Positions 37,388-44,967 of a DNA stretch of 64,000 nucleotides are shown here, piece by piece. Numbering within the stretch: the first letter of the stretch is position 1; each line of letters starts with the position of its first letter. Both the position numbers and the translations under genes were made by a program. Source of the stretch: Pedobacter sp. AJM (GTDB lineage Bacteria; Bacteroidota; Bacteroidia; Sphingobacteriales; Sphingobacteriaceae); contig NZ_NHOT01000002.1 in assembly GCF_002197755.1 (NCBI RefSeq), positions 372,001-436,000 of the forward strand, given 5' to 3'. The notes under the pieces are model-generated. The model was given only the letters and a program-made list of their open reading frames with translations. It ran no database searches and was not told where the DNA came from.

Positions 37388-37442
37388 ACGGAAATACTGG
37401 AGGAGCTATATAAAAAGCTCCATCCAAATTTCTAATTTATAC

Positions 37443-38981
37443 TTAAGATTTGTCAATAGCGACACGATATGTCGGATCTTCATATATATTAACATCAATA
37501 ACACTTTCAGCGTTTTTAAGTAGTAGCCTACAATCTTCGCTTAAATGTTTTAAATGAAGTTTTTTACCCGCGAGATGGTATCGTTCTGTTAACTTGTTTA
37601 ATGCTTCAATAGCAGACATATCCGACACTCGACTGTCCTTAAAATCAACAATTACTTCAGATGGGTCTTCATTAACATCGAACTTTTCAGTGAACGCTGT
37701 AACTGAACCAAAAAACAATGGCCCATAAATTTCGTAGTGCTTGGTGCCACTTCCATCCACGAATTTTCTTGCACGAATCCTTTTTGCACTCTCCCAGGCA
37801 AAAACAAGTGCCGATATAATTACACCAATTAAAACTGCAAGGGCGAGGTTATGAAGCCAAATGGTGATCGCAGCCACCAGTATGCCAATAAATATATCTT
37901 GTTTTGGCATTTTATTGATGATCCGTAAACTGATCCACTCAAAGGTTCCTACGGCCACCATGATCATCACGCCTGTAAGGGCAGCCATTGGAACTAAACC
38001 AATTATCGGTGCGCCAAACAGAATGATAAGCAAAATAGTGAGTGCTGCCACTATGCCCGACAGGCGGGCTCTCGCCCCTGCTGAAAGATTTACCAAAGTC
38101 TGAGCAATCATTGGACATCCTCCCATACCATAGAAAAAGCCATTCAGAATATTGGCAATACCCTGAGCTATTGATTCACGGTTACCATTCCCCCTGGTTG
38201 CAGTAATTTCGTCTACTAGGTTAAGTGTTAACAGCCCCTCGGTAAGCCCAACTCCTGCCATGATCGCGGCATAGGGCAATATAATTTGAAAGGTTTCAAA
38301 TGTCAATGGAATCTGAGGAATGTGAAATGGTGGAAACCCTCCGCTGACAGAGGCAATATCGCTTACTGTTTTAGTATCGATACCGAACCCGAGGACGACA
38401 AGAAAAACAACAATAATAGCAACCAGGGATGGTGGTACCGCCTTTGTTATCTTTGGAAAGAATAGTACGATAGCAATGGTAAGCGCAACCAACCCGGCCA
38501 TGATTAAAAGTGGGCTACCGGTCAACCAGGCCTCTTTTCCATTGATGATGGTTTTGAACTGTTCAATCTGGGCCATGAATATAATAACTGCCAGTCCATT
38601 AACAAAGCCATACATTACCGGTTGGGGAACAAGTCTGATAAATTTCCCAAGCTTGAAAAGACCTACCAGGATCTGAAAGGCGCCGGCGAGGGCTACAGCG
38701 GCGAATACATATTCAATTCCATGCGCCTGCATCAAAGCAATCAGCACAACTACGACTGCTCCTGCACCGCCTGAGATCAGACCTGGACGACCGCCCAGAA
38801 CTGAGGTTACAAGCCCCATAATAAAAGCTGCATAAAGACCGACCAAGGGGGGGAAACCCGCAAGGATAGCGAAGGAGAGCGATTCAGGCATCATGGTCAT
38901 GGCCACAGTGATGCCAGCCAAAATTTCGGTTTTGTAGTTGACTTTTTGAGATAAGTCAAAAAAACGTGTACGTAAGAACAT
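37443..38981 (-). CDS. SulP-family anion transporter with STAS domain
   Basis: A 512-residue inner-membrane protein. The first part (to about 390) has 12-14 helices with LAGITVAMTMMPESLSFAIL and GMGGCPMIAQTLVNLSAGAR, typical of SulP/SLC26 sulfate or bicarbonate permeases. The end is a STAS domain (about 415-505, EVIVDFKDSRVSDMSAIEAL). ATG at 38981 is preferred to a TTG at 39002 that would add seven residues. Sulfate is a likely substrate given the sulfite-oxidase gene downstream, but SulP members also carry bicarbonate. It is on the same strand as that gene, 295 bases before it. Confidence 0.9.
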   Translation of the reverse strand: MFLRTRFFDLSQKVNYKTEILAGITVAMTMMPESLSFAILAGFPPLVGLYAAFIMGLVTSVLGGRPGLISGGAGAVVVVLIALMQAHGIEYVFAAVALAGAFQILVGLFKLGKFIRLVPQPVMYGFVNGLAVIIFMAQIEQFKTIINGKEAWLTGSPLLIMAGLVALTIAIVLFFPKITKAVPPSLVAIIVVFLVVLGFGIDTKTVSDIASVSGGFPPFHIPQIPLTFETFQIILPYAAIMAGVGLTEGLLTLNLVDEITATRGNGNRESIAQGIANILNGFFYGMGGCPMIAQTLVNLSAGARARLSGIVAALTILLIILFGAPIIGLVPMAALTGVMIMVAVGTFEWISLRIINKMPKQDIFIGILVAAITIWLHNLALAVLIGVIISALVFAWESAKRIRARKFVDGSGTKHYEIYGPLFFGSVTAFTEKFDVNEDPSEVIVDFKDSRVSDMSAIEALNKLTERYHLAGKKLHLKHLSEDCRLLLKNAESVIDVNIYEDPTYRVAIDKS

Positions 38982-39221
38982 ACCAATAAAATTAAAGGTC
39001 AAAAATTATAAAATAAGGGGCATTGCCCTAGCAAGGGATTATGCTAAGGGAGAAAAGAGTCACTGAAAGAATTCAGGGCTTTGTCACAGGGTTATATGAA
39101 ACTTGTTTAACTTTTCTCATTTCGATTGATGCAAAAATAGAAAAATATTTTTAAAATCTGTCATTACCTATGGTTTTGCTCTGGTGTCTGAATTAACAGG
39201 AGGCAGATTTAGACCGTAAAA

Positions 39222-40425
39222 ATGAAAATGTTATATTTGAAAAATATGCCAATGTCGATCAACAAAAAGGTTTTTAAAGACTTTTTCAACTCTACAACAT
39301 CAAGTGGGATTATCTTATTTTCCTGTTTAATTTTGTCTTTAATAATAGCAAACTCGCCACTGGGTGAAGGCTTTGATAACTTTTTAGCGAATCAAATTGG
39401 ATATGAAACCACCAGTTTACATTTAAAGTATTCTGTTGCGCTATGGATCAATGATGGCCTGATGGCCATTTTCTTTCTTTTGGTGGGACTTGAAATTAAA
39501 AGGGAAATTGTGGAAGGTGAACTTTCCTCACCTAAAAAGGCAATACTTCCGATTATATGTGCGATTGGTGGTGCCATTGTGCCGGCAATAATCTATACCA
39601 TATTTAACCGTGATACGCCAACTGCTAGCGGATGGGGTATACCAATGGCTACAGACATTGCTTTTGCACTAGCCATTCTATCGCTCCTGAGTAAAGGTTC
39701 CACTTTCCCTAAAGATCTTTCTAGCTGCCCTGGCTATTGTTGATGATCTGCTTGCAATATTAGTAATCGCGGTATTTTACTCTTCGGATCTCCACTATAT
39801 GAATATGGTTTATTCCGGGGCTATATTGATACTACTGTTCCTCTTTAATCGCTTCGGGTTAAAGAACCTTGCCTTTTACCTAATTCCAGGTATTTTTATC
39901 TGGTACTTTGTTCATCACTCAGGCATTCATGCAACTATTGCAGGAGTTTTGATAGCGCTTACACTACCCACAACAGCAGATCATAAAGAGTCTCCACTGG
40001 AAAAACTAGAGCATGCACTTACTAAACCCGTTAATTTTCTGATCATTCCAATATTTGCACTGGCCAACACCAACATCCGTTTTGAAAACGGCATGGTAGA
40101 AGGGCTTTTTACAGGTCTGGGAATGGGCATTGTGCTAGGTCTGGTTATTGGTAAATCTTTGGGTATATTATTTATATCATGGCTCAGCGTAAAGCTTAAG
40201 CTAAGTGAGCTACCTGAAAATGCAAAATGGGTTCATATCCTTGGTGTTGGCCTACTTGCAGGTATCGGGTTTACCATGTCCATATTTATATCAATCTTAT
40301 CCTTCGCTGACCCGCTGCTTGTTCAGGAAGCAAAGTTTTCAATTCTTGTCGGCTCCGTAATATCAGGACTATTAGGTTATTTGATTTTAAACCTTAGCAG
40401 CAAAAAGAGAGATCAGAAGAATTAA
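39222..40425 (+). pseudogene. nhaA: Na+/H+ antiporter NhaA, broken by a one-base frameshift
   Basis: Two overlapping frames together make a full-length NhaA of about 400 residues. The first (to stop at 39743) has MSINKKVFKDFFNSTTSSGI and GIPMATDIAFALAIL. The second picks up at the run CCC (39707-39709) with IFLAALAIVDDLLAILVIAV, which holds the two transport aspartates, and runs to 40425. Removing one C restores one frame. Either the gene is inactive or the base call is wrong. NhaA exchanges sodium for protons. The upstream region holds no fluoride aptamer, so it is not the riboswitch-linked type. The exact start (39222, 39246 or 39252) is uncertain. Confidence 0.85.
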
Positions 40426-40439
40426 AATTAATATTCTGA

Positions 40440-40447
40440 TAAATTTG
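40440..40447 (+). promoter_or_regulatory. Candidate -7 box of the arsenic operon
   Basis: TAAATTTG fits TAnnTTTG, 37 bases before the arsR start. No TTG is seen at -33. Confidence 0.45.
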
Positions 40448-40466
40448 TTGTTTCATTAATAAATCG

Positions 40467-40482
40467 TAATATTGCAATATTA
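40467..40482. promoter_or_regulatory. Palindromic operator in front of arsR
   Basis: TAATATTGCAATATTA is a perfect 16-base palindrome ending one base before the arsR start and about 20 bases after the -7 box. The size, symmetry and place fit an ArsR-type autorepression site; a related half (TTGCAATAT) recurs before the next gene near 40841. Confidence 0.6.
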
Positions 40483-40483
40483 T

Positions 40484-40813
40484 ATGGGACTTACAAAAAC
40501 CGAAATGTTTACCTCCGAGCAGAACCAGCTTGCTCAGCTATTAAAAGCAATGGCTCACCCTGCACGTATTGCTATTCTGCAAAGAATACTAGTTTTCAAT
40601 ACTTGTATTTGTGGAGATCTTGTAGAGGAGCTGGGTCTTGCCCAAGCTACAATCTCCCAGCATTTAAGGGAATTAAAGTCTGTCGGGATTATCCAGGGTA
40701 CCATCGAAGGGGTTAGCGTTTGCTATTGCATAAACCCTGAAACATGGAAATTACTGGAAGCCCAAATCGGTGCCTTCCTTGGATCATATAAGCTAGAAGC
40801 TAGCTGCTGCTAG
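40484..40813 (+). CDS. arsR: ArsR family metalloregulator
   Basis: A 109-residue winged helix-turn-helix repressor. KAMAHPARIAILQRI opens the domain, CICGDLVEELGLAQATISQH carries a C-x-C metal-binding pair just before the recognition helix, and GVSVCYCINPETWKL is the wing. A TTG four codons upstream lies in the operator palindrome, so ATG at 40484 is used. As first gene of the arsenic operon it should repress it until arsenite or antimonite binds the cysteines. The C-terminus ends in SCC, which may add a binding site. Confidence 0.93.
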   Translation: MGLTKTEMFTSEQNQLAQLLKAMAHPARIAILQRILVFNTCICGDLVEELGLAQATISQHLRELKSVGIIQGTIEGVSVCYCINPETWKLLEAQIGAFLGSYKLEASCC

Positions 40814-40871
40814 CTTTTTTTAATCAAATCAATCGTTTAATTGCAATATAAAAATACTTAAATCTTTAATT

Positions 40872-41342
40872 ATGAAACTATCAGAAATAAAAGCCCACTT
40901 GGCGCAGGCTGAAAGCGTAAACTTTCAATTAGAAAACGGTACACCAGTTCCTGAACATTTCCATGTGACCGAAGTTGGTGTTGTTACTAAAGATTTTATT
41001 GATTGTGGCGGTACGGTACGTCATGAAAAAGTAGCCAACTTCCAACTTTGGGATGCCAACGATTTTGAGCATCGTTTGAAAGCAGGCAAGTTGCTAAACA
41101 TCATATCTCTTTCTGAAGAAGTATTGGCGATGGAAGATCTGGAAATTGAGGTAGAATACCAGGCTCAAACTATTGGTAAATACGACCTTGGTTACGATGG
41201 TAAAAACTTCCTGCTTATTGCTAAGACAACAGCGTGCCTTGCTCCGGAACTATGTGGTGTTCCTGAAGTAAAACAAAAAGTACAATTTCAGAATCTTGCT
41301 GCTTCAGGATCAGCGTGTACACCAGGTGGCGGTTGCTGCTAA
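40872..41342 (+). CDS. DUF6428 family protein of the arsenic operon
   Basis: A 156-residue soluble protein with KLSEIKAHLAQAESVNFQLE at the front, VPEHFHVTEVGVVTKDFIDC in the middle and a cysteine-rich tail SACTPGGGCC. Proteins like it are regular members of Bacteroidetes arsenic operons between arsR and the exporter, but no biochemical role is known. The clustered cysteines suggest binding of arsenite or another thiol-seeking metal. It is 58 bases after arsR and 17 bases before the exporter gene. Confidence 0.85.
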   Translation: MKLSEIKAHLAQAESVNFQLENGTPVPEHFHVTEVGVVTKDFIDCGGTVRHEKVANFQLWDANDFEHRLKAGKLLNIISLSEEVLAMEDLEIEVEYQAQTIGKYDLGYDGKNFLLIAKTTACLAPELCGVPEVKQKVQFQNLAASGSACTPGGGCC

Positions 41343-41359
41343 ATAATCAATCATAAACT

Positions 41360-42445
41360 ATGTCTGCAAACAACTGTGCACCTGCTGCCGAAAGAAGAAA
41401 ATTAAGCTTTTTAGACCGGTACCTTACACTATGGATTTTTCTAGCGATGGGTATCGGTGTAGCTACCGGCTATTTTCTACCATCTTCCTCCGGATTTATA
41501 AACTCGTTTTCCAGTGGAACCACAAACATCCCATTAGCTATCGGACTGATCTTAATGATGTATCCGCCACTTGCTAAGGTGAAATATGAAAAGATGGGAG
41601 AAGTTTTTAAAGACACTAAAGTCTTAAGCGTATCCCTGGTTCTGAATTGGGTAATTGGTCCACTTCTAATGTTTTTTTTAGCAATCACTTTTTTAAGAGA
41701 TTATCCGGAATATATGGTTGGGCTGATCCTTATTGGCCTGGCAAGGTGTATTGCTATGGTGGTGGTCTGGAACGAGCTTGCAGAGGGTAACAGGGAATAT
41801 GCAGCAGGCTTGATTGCACTGAACAGCATTTTTCAGGTATTGCTCTACAGTGTGTTTGCTTATATCTTTATTACCGTTTTGCCACCTTTTTTTGGTCTGG
41901 AGAGCCTTGAAGTAAACATCACCATTTCCGAGATTGCTAAAAGCGTAGGAATCTACCTGGGGCTTCCCTTTGCAATGGGTATAATCAGTCGGTACGGCCT
42001 TATTAAACTGAAAGGTGAAGACTGGTTTCAAAACAAGTTTATCCCGCTGATTTCCCCAATTACTTTGATAGCGCTACTTTTTACTATCGTAATTATGTTT
42101 AGCCTGAAGGGCGAACTGATTGTACAAATTCCAATGGATGTAGTGAGAATTGCTATACCCCTTGTTATTTATTTTTCTATCATGTTTGTGATCAGCTTTT
42201 TTGCTGGCCGTTACTTCGGTGCAGACTATTCAAGAAGTACATCAATTGCTTTTACGGCCACAGGAAATAATTTCGAACTGGCCATAGCAGTTGCTATTGG
42301 TGTTTTTGGAATCAATTCGGGACAAGCATTTGCGGGCGTTATTGGCCCTTTGGTTGAAGTCCCGGCACTGATTGCCCTGGTCAACCTTGCTTTTTACTTC
42401 CGCAAGAAATACTATCCGTCAAAAAAATTAAACACCATACATTAA
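41360..42445 (+). CDS. Arsenite efflux transporter, ACR3 type
   Basis: A 361-residue membrane protein with ten helices. [21 protein letters not shown] is the first segment and [21 protein letters not shown] is the conserved ACR3 loop with the essential cysteine. [20 protein letters not shown] is the second broken-helix motif. ACR3 expels arsenite using the proton gradient and needs no ATPase. It shares an ATGA-type overlap with the next gene (its stop overlaps that start by one base), showing tight co-translation. No arsC is found in this operon, although arsenate reduction would be expected. Confidence 0.96.
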   Translation: MSANNCAPAAERRKLSFLDRYLTLWIFLAMGIGVATGYFLPSSSGFINSFSSGTTNIPLAIGLILMMYPPLAKVKYEKMGEVFKDTKVLSVSLVLNWVIGPLLMFFLAITFLRDYPEYMVGLILIGLARCIAMVVVWNELAEGNREYAAGLIALNSIFQVLLYSVFAYIFITVLPPFFGLESLEVNITISEIAKSVGIYLGLPFAMGIISRYGLIKLKGEDWFQNKFIPLISPITLIALLFTIVIMFSLKGELIVQIPMDVVRIAIPLVIYFSIMFVISFFAGRYFGADYSRSTSIAFTATGNNFELAIAVAIGVFGINSGQAFAGVIGPLVEVPALIALVNLAFYFRKKYYPSKKLNTIH

Positions 42446-43215
42446 TGAGAATTGCACTTTTTTCAGATATCCATGCTAATCTTCCTGCCCTGGAAGCCTT
42501 TTTTAAACACGTTGAAACCAGAAACACTGATGCAATTTATTGCCTTGGAGATTTAGTTGGATATAACATCTGGCCAAACGAAGTAATAGATGAAATTCGC
42601 AAACGAGGCATACCAACTATCGCAGGAAATTATGACTGGGGCATTGGCAGGTCTAGTGATGATTGCGGTTGTGCCTATAAAACAGAAGAAGAAAAAGCAT
42701 TAGGTAAGGTTTCTATCTCCTACACAAACGAAGTGGTAAGGGACGAACAGCGTGCTTATCTAAGAACCCTTCCTGCTCACATTAGACTAGAATACCAGTT
42801 GAACCACGATAAACGCAATATTCTGTTTGTACATGGTAGCCCCCGTAAGGTCAATGAATACCTTTTTGAAGACCGTGATGAAAAAAGCATGCTTCGGATC
42901 ATGGAACAGGCAGATGCAGATATTATGTGTTTTGGCCATACCCACAAGCCTTATCATAGAATTTTAAACTCAGGGAATGAAGGTGCGGATCATTTCAGGC
43001 ATGCCATTAATATTGGCTCAGTAGGTAAACCAAAAGACAGCGACCCAAGGGGTGGTTATGTTATTTTAACCATCAACCCTGATAGTACAGTAAACAATAA
43101 GGACAGTGTTAAAGTCGAATTTATTCGCTTTGAGTATGATATAGAAAAGGCAGCTAAAGCCGTAGAGGATAGTCCTCTTCCGAATGAATATGCAGACATG
43201 TTGCGTAGAGGATAA
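42445..43215 (+). CDS. Metallophosphoesterase, paralogue 1 of an arsenic-operon pair
   Basis: A 256-residue calcineurin-like phosphoesterase. Motifs in order: SDIHANL (D-x-H), GDLVGY, GNYD instead of the usual GNHD, the histidine of VHGS, and GHTHKP. Replacement of His by Tyr in the third motif should affect the dinuclear centre or catalysis. An insertion SDDCGCAYKTEEE follows that motif and is absent from its neighbour. It overlaps the ACR3 stop by one base and precedes its paralogue by three bases. Substrate unknown. Confidence 0.88.
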   Translation: MRIALFSDIHANLPALEAFFKHVETRNTDAIYCLGDLVGYNIWPNEVIDEIRKRGIPTIAGNYDWGIGRSSDDCGCAYKTEEEKALGKVSISYTNEVVRDEQRAYLRTLPAHIRLEYQLNHDKRNILFVHGSPRKVNEYLFEDRDEKSMLRIMEQADADIMCFGHTHKPYHRILNSGNEGADHFRHAINIGSVGKPKDSDPRGGYVILTINPDSTVNNKDSVKVEFIRFEYDIEKAAKAVEDSPLPNEYADMLRRG

Positions 43216-43218
43216 GGT

Positions 43219-43956
43219 ATGAGAATAGCACTATTTTCAGATATTCATGCCAATCTACCTGCATTTAAATCAATGTTAGACGATATGGATGACCAAAAAC
43301 CCGATGCCGTTTATTGTCTCGGTGATCTGGTGGGATACCACATCTATCCAAACGAAATTATCCAGGAGATCCGTAAGCGTGGAATCGGAACTTTGAAAGG
43401 TAATCATGACCAGAAGGTTGAAAAATTAATTACAACCCCGAATAGTCTCCAGGAGCCAGGGAAGAATTATGCGTATCATTTAATCAGCCAGGATAATAGA
43501 GATTACCTGAAGACACTGCCTGCGCACATTAAATTGGAATACAAACTACAATCCGAAACACTCAATCTTGTTTTTGCCCACGGCAGCACCAGAAGTATAG
43601 ATGAATATATTTTAATAGATACGGATGAAAAGTATGTTTTAGATATGATGCAGGAAGCAGGTGCAGACATGCTCTTTGTTGGTCATTCTCACAAGCCTTA
43701 CCATCGTATTTTAGAGGATAATGATAATAAGTTTAAGCACGTAGTTAACCTCGGGTCGGTAGGAAAGCCTAAAGACGGAGATCCCAGGGGCTGCTATGTG
43801 ATACTTACCATTGCTGCAGACAGCTCCCTATCAGATAAAAACAGCATACAGGTAGAGTTTATAAGGTTTGAATATGACGTAGAAGCCTCAGCAAGAGCTA
43901 TTGAAAATAGTTTGTTGCAAAGTGAATTTGCAGATGCATTGCGACTAGCCAAATAA
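43219..43956 (+). CDS. Metallophosphoesterase, paralogue 2 of an arsenic-operon pair
   Basis: A 245-residue protein very similar along its length to the preceding one (same [15 protein letters not shown] start and same YVILTIAADS-type end), so the two arose by tandem duplication. Here the catalytic motifs are complete: SDIHANL, GDLVGY, GNHD, FAHGS, GHSHKP. It should be an active phosphodiesterase or phosphatase. Possible substrates are small nucleotides or phospho-compounds that accumulate in arsenic stress, but nothing in the sequence decides. It is 10 bases before the second arsR. Confidence 0.88.
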   Translation: MRIALFSDIHANLPAFKSMLDDMDDQKPDAVYCLGDLVGYHIYPNEIIQEIRKRGIGTLKGNHDQKVEKLITTPNSLQEPGKNYAYHLISQDNRDYLKTLPAHIKLEYKLQSETLNLVFAHGSTRSIDEYILIDTDEKYVLDMMQEAGADMLFVGHSHKPYHRILEDNDNKFKHVVNLGSVGKPKDGDPRGCYVILTIAADSSLSDKNSIQVEFIRFEYDVEASARAIENSLLQSEFADALRLAK

Positions 43957-43966
43957 CACTAACCAA

Positions 43967-44307
43967 ATGGAGGTCAACACCAGAGACTATGCGCCAATAG
44001 AAAAGCAGCTTGCAAAGTTCATGCGGGTCTTGGCACACCCAGCCCGGATGGCTATAATGATCCGGCTTGCAAGGAAAGAAAGTTGTACTGAAGGAGTAAT
44101 AAACGATCTGCCAATTGAAGAATCTTCAGTTGCAAAGCATCTTAAAGCCTTAGAAGTTGCTGGACTTATAAAAGGGAATACCTCAAATTTACGATCACGT
44201 TATTGCATTAACTGGTACGCCTTTTGGATTTCTCTGAACAATTTAATTTGCTATTTAACAGTTTTTTAGAGCAAGCACCAATTCAAAGCTGCAAGACCAA
44301 GGTTTAA
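43967..44307 (+). pseudogene. Second ArsR-type regulator, broken by a one-base frameshift
   Basis: A winged helix-turn-helix protein of about 112 residues. The frame is normal through KFMRVLAHPARMAIMIRLA, SSVAKHLKALEVAGLIKG and RYCINWYAF. It then shifts at a run of four T (44222-44225) and ends at 44269. Adding one T restores a sensible C-terminus, LDFSEQFNLLFNSFLEQAPI, ending at 44307. The cysteine pair of classical arsenite sensors is missing from the recognition helix region, so it may sense something else. Ten bases separate it from the phosphoesterase gene. Confidence 0.8.
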
Positions 44308-44390
44308 GCTATCTATGATAGTTCAGCTAGGGGTTCTAATACACGGCAGAGCAAGAGAAATATTGCGATCATTATTTCTCTTCTTCCAAT

Positions 44391-44416
44391 TATCAAAAAA
44401 CGGTCGTTTCTTGATA
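44391..44416. repeat. Recurrent 26-base motif, copy 5 (full palindrome)
   Basis: TATCAAAAAACG, two bases, CGTTTCTTGATA: both arms match with one mismatch, and the TATCA-N16-TGATA frame is that of the other copies. The left half is identical to copy 3 for 14 bases. Confidence 0.5.
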
Positions 44417-44492
44417 ATACAAAAATGGGCGAAACAATTCATTGAAGAGGCTATTGGAATAGATTTCAAAATGATAAATTCCTTGGTAAAAC

Positions 44493-44608
44493 TTATAGTA
44501 ATTTCTTTTTACGATACTGCCTTTCCACCTTATTGTTTAACAAATTCTCAAAATCAACTATCGCTTCGCAATGCTCATAAAAGTTCGAACTTCCGCGGAT
44601 TGACCTAC
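44493..44608 (-). pseudogene. 3' remnant of an unknown gene, repeat copy A
   Basis: On the minus strand these bases encode about 37 residues ending in a stop, including SNFYEHCEAIVDFENLLNN and ERQYRKKKLL. A second copy lies at 52890-53006. The two agree in 27 of 37 residues, and ten further codons differ only synonymously, so both descend from a gene under selection. The upstream part is missing and a terminator for the other strand begins right beside it. The family is not recognised. Confidence 0.6.
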
Positions 44609-44610
44609 AT

Positions 44611-44647
44611 AAGGAAACACCACATTATGGTTGTTTCCTTTTTTTTT
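44611..44647 (+). terminator. Rho-independent terminator next to repeat copy A
   Basis: AAGGAAACA and TGTTTCCTT pair and are followed by eight or nine T on the plus strand. It lies immediately beside the gene remnant and may close the arsenic operon. Confidence 0.75.
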
Positions 44648-44740
44648 GACAATAAAATTCTACTAGTCAAAACTTTACGCTTAAACCAGTATCAGTTCGA
44701 AAATTACTTTTTAAGTCCTTAGACTTAAAACAAGAATAGT

Positions 44741-44962
44741 CTAAAAAACATCATTGGAAGATTTTGATGCAGATTTTGACTTGTTCGAAGTCTCTTTCGG
44801 GATATTATAGGTTCTTCCATCTTGATTTCCTGAATAATTCTTAGAAATTAGATATAAGAAATCCAAAATAATACCAGCTTCACTATCATCCACATAGATG
44901 CCATTCTTGGCTAAAACAACAATAGCCCGTTTAACAGAGATCTTACGCTCGGTGAAATTCAT
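44741..44962 (-). CDS. Small protein downstream of the serine recombinase
   Basis: A 73-residue protein. The first 45 residues are helical and conserved in look (KRAIVVLAKNGIYVDDSEAG, ILDFLYLISKNY), and the last 25 are serine/lysine-rich and disordered. It starts five bases after the recombinase stop, so the two are co-expressed. Small proteins of this kind commonly follow recombinases of this type in Bacteroidetes; no function is known. Confidence 0.7.
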   Translation of the reverse strand: MNFTERKISVKRAIVVLAKNGIYVDDSEAGIILDFLYLISKNYSGNQDGRTYNIPKETSNKSKSASKSSNDVF

Positions 44963-44967
44963 TTGTA

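Noticed and set aside
39003..39221. Possible fluoride riboswitch before nhaA, since nhaA genes are known behind such switches.
   Set aside because: None of the conserved blocks (ATGG, AACCGC, CTGATGGC, CTAC) is present in order.
44576..44608. GTTCGA followed by a CCGCGGATTGA-type end and a terminator looks like the 3' end of a tRNA or tmRNA, here and at 52976-53006, suggesting attachment sites.
   Set aside because: The T-stem bases do not pair and no acceptor partner is found. The differences between the two copies follow codon positions, which supports a protein-coding origin instead.
44315..44722. A 135-codon plus-strand frame after arsR2.
   Set aside because: It runs through an inverted repeat, the antisense of a gene remnant and a terminator, and its composition is not protein-like.
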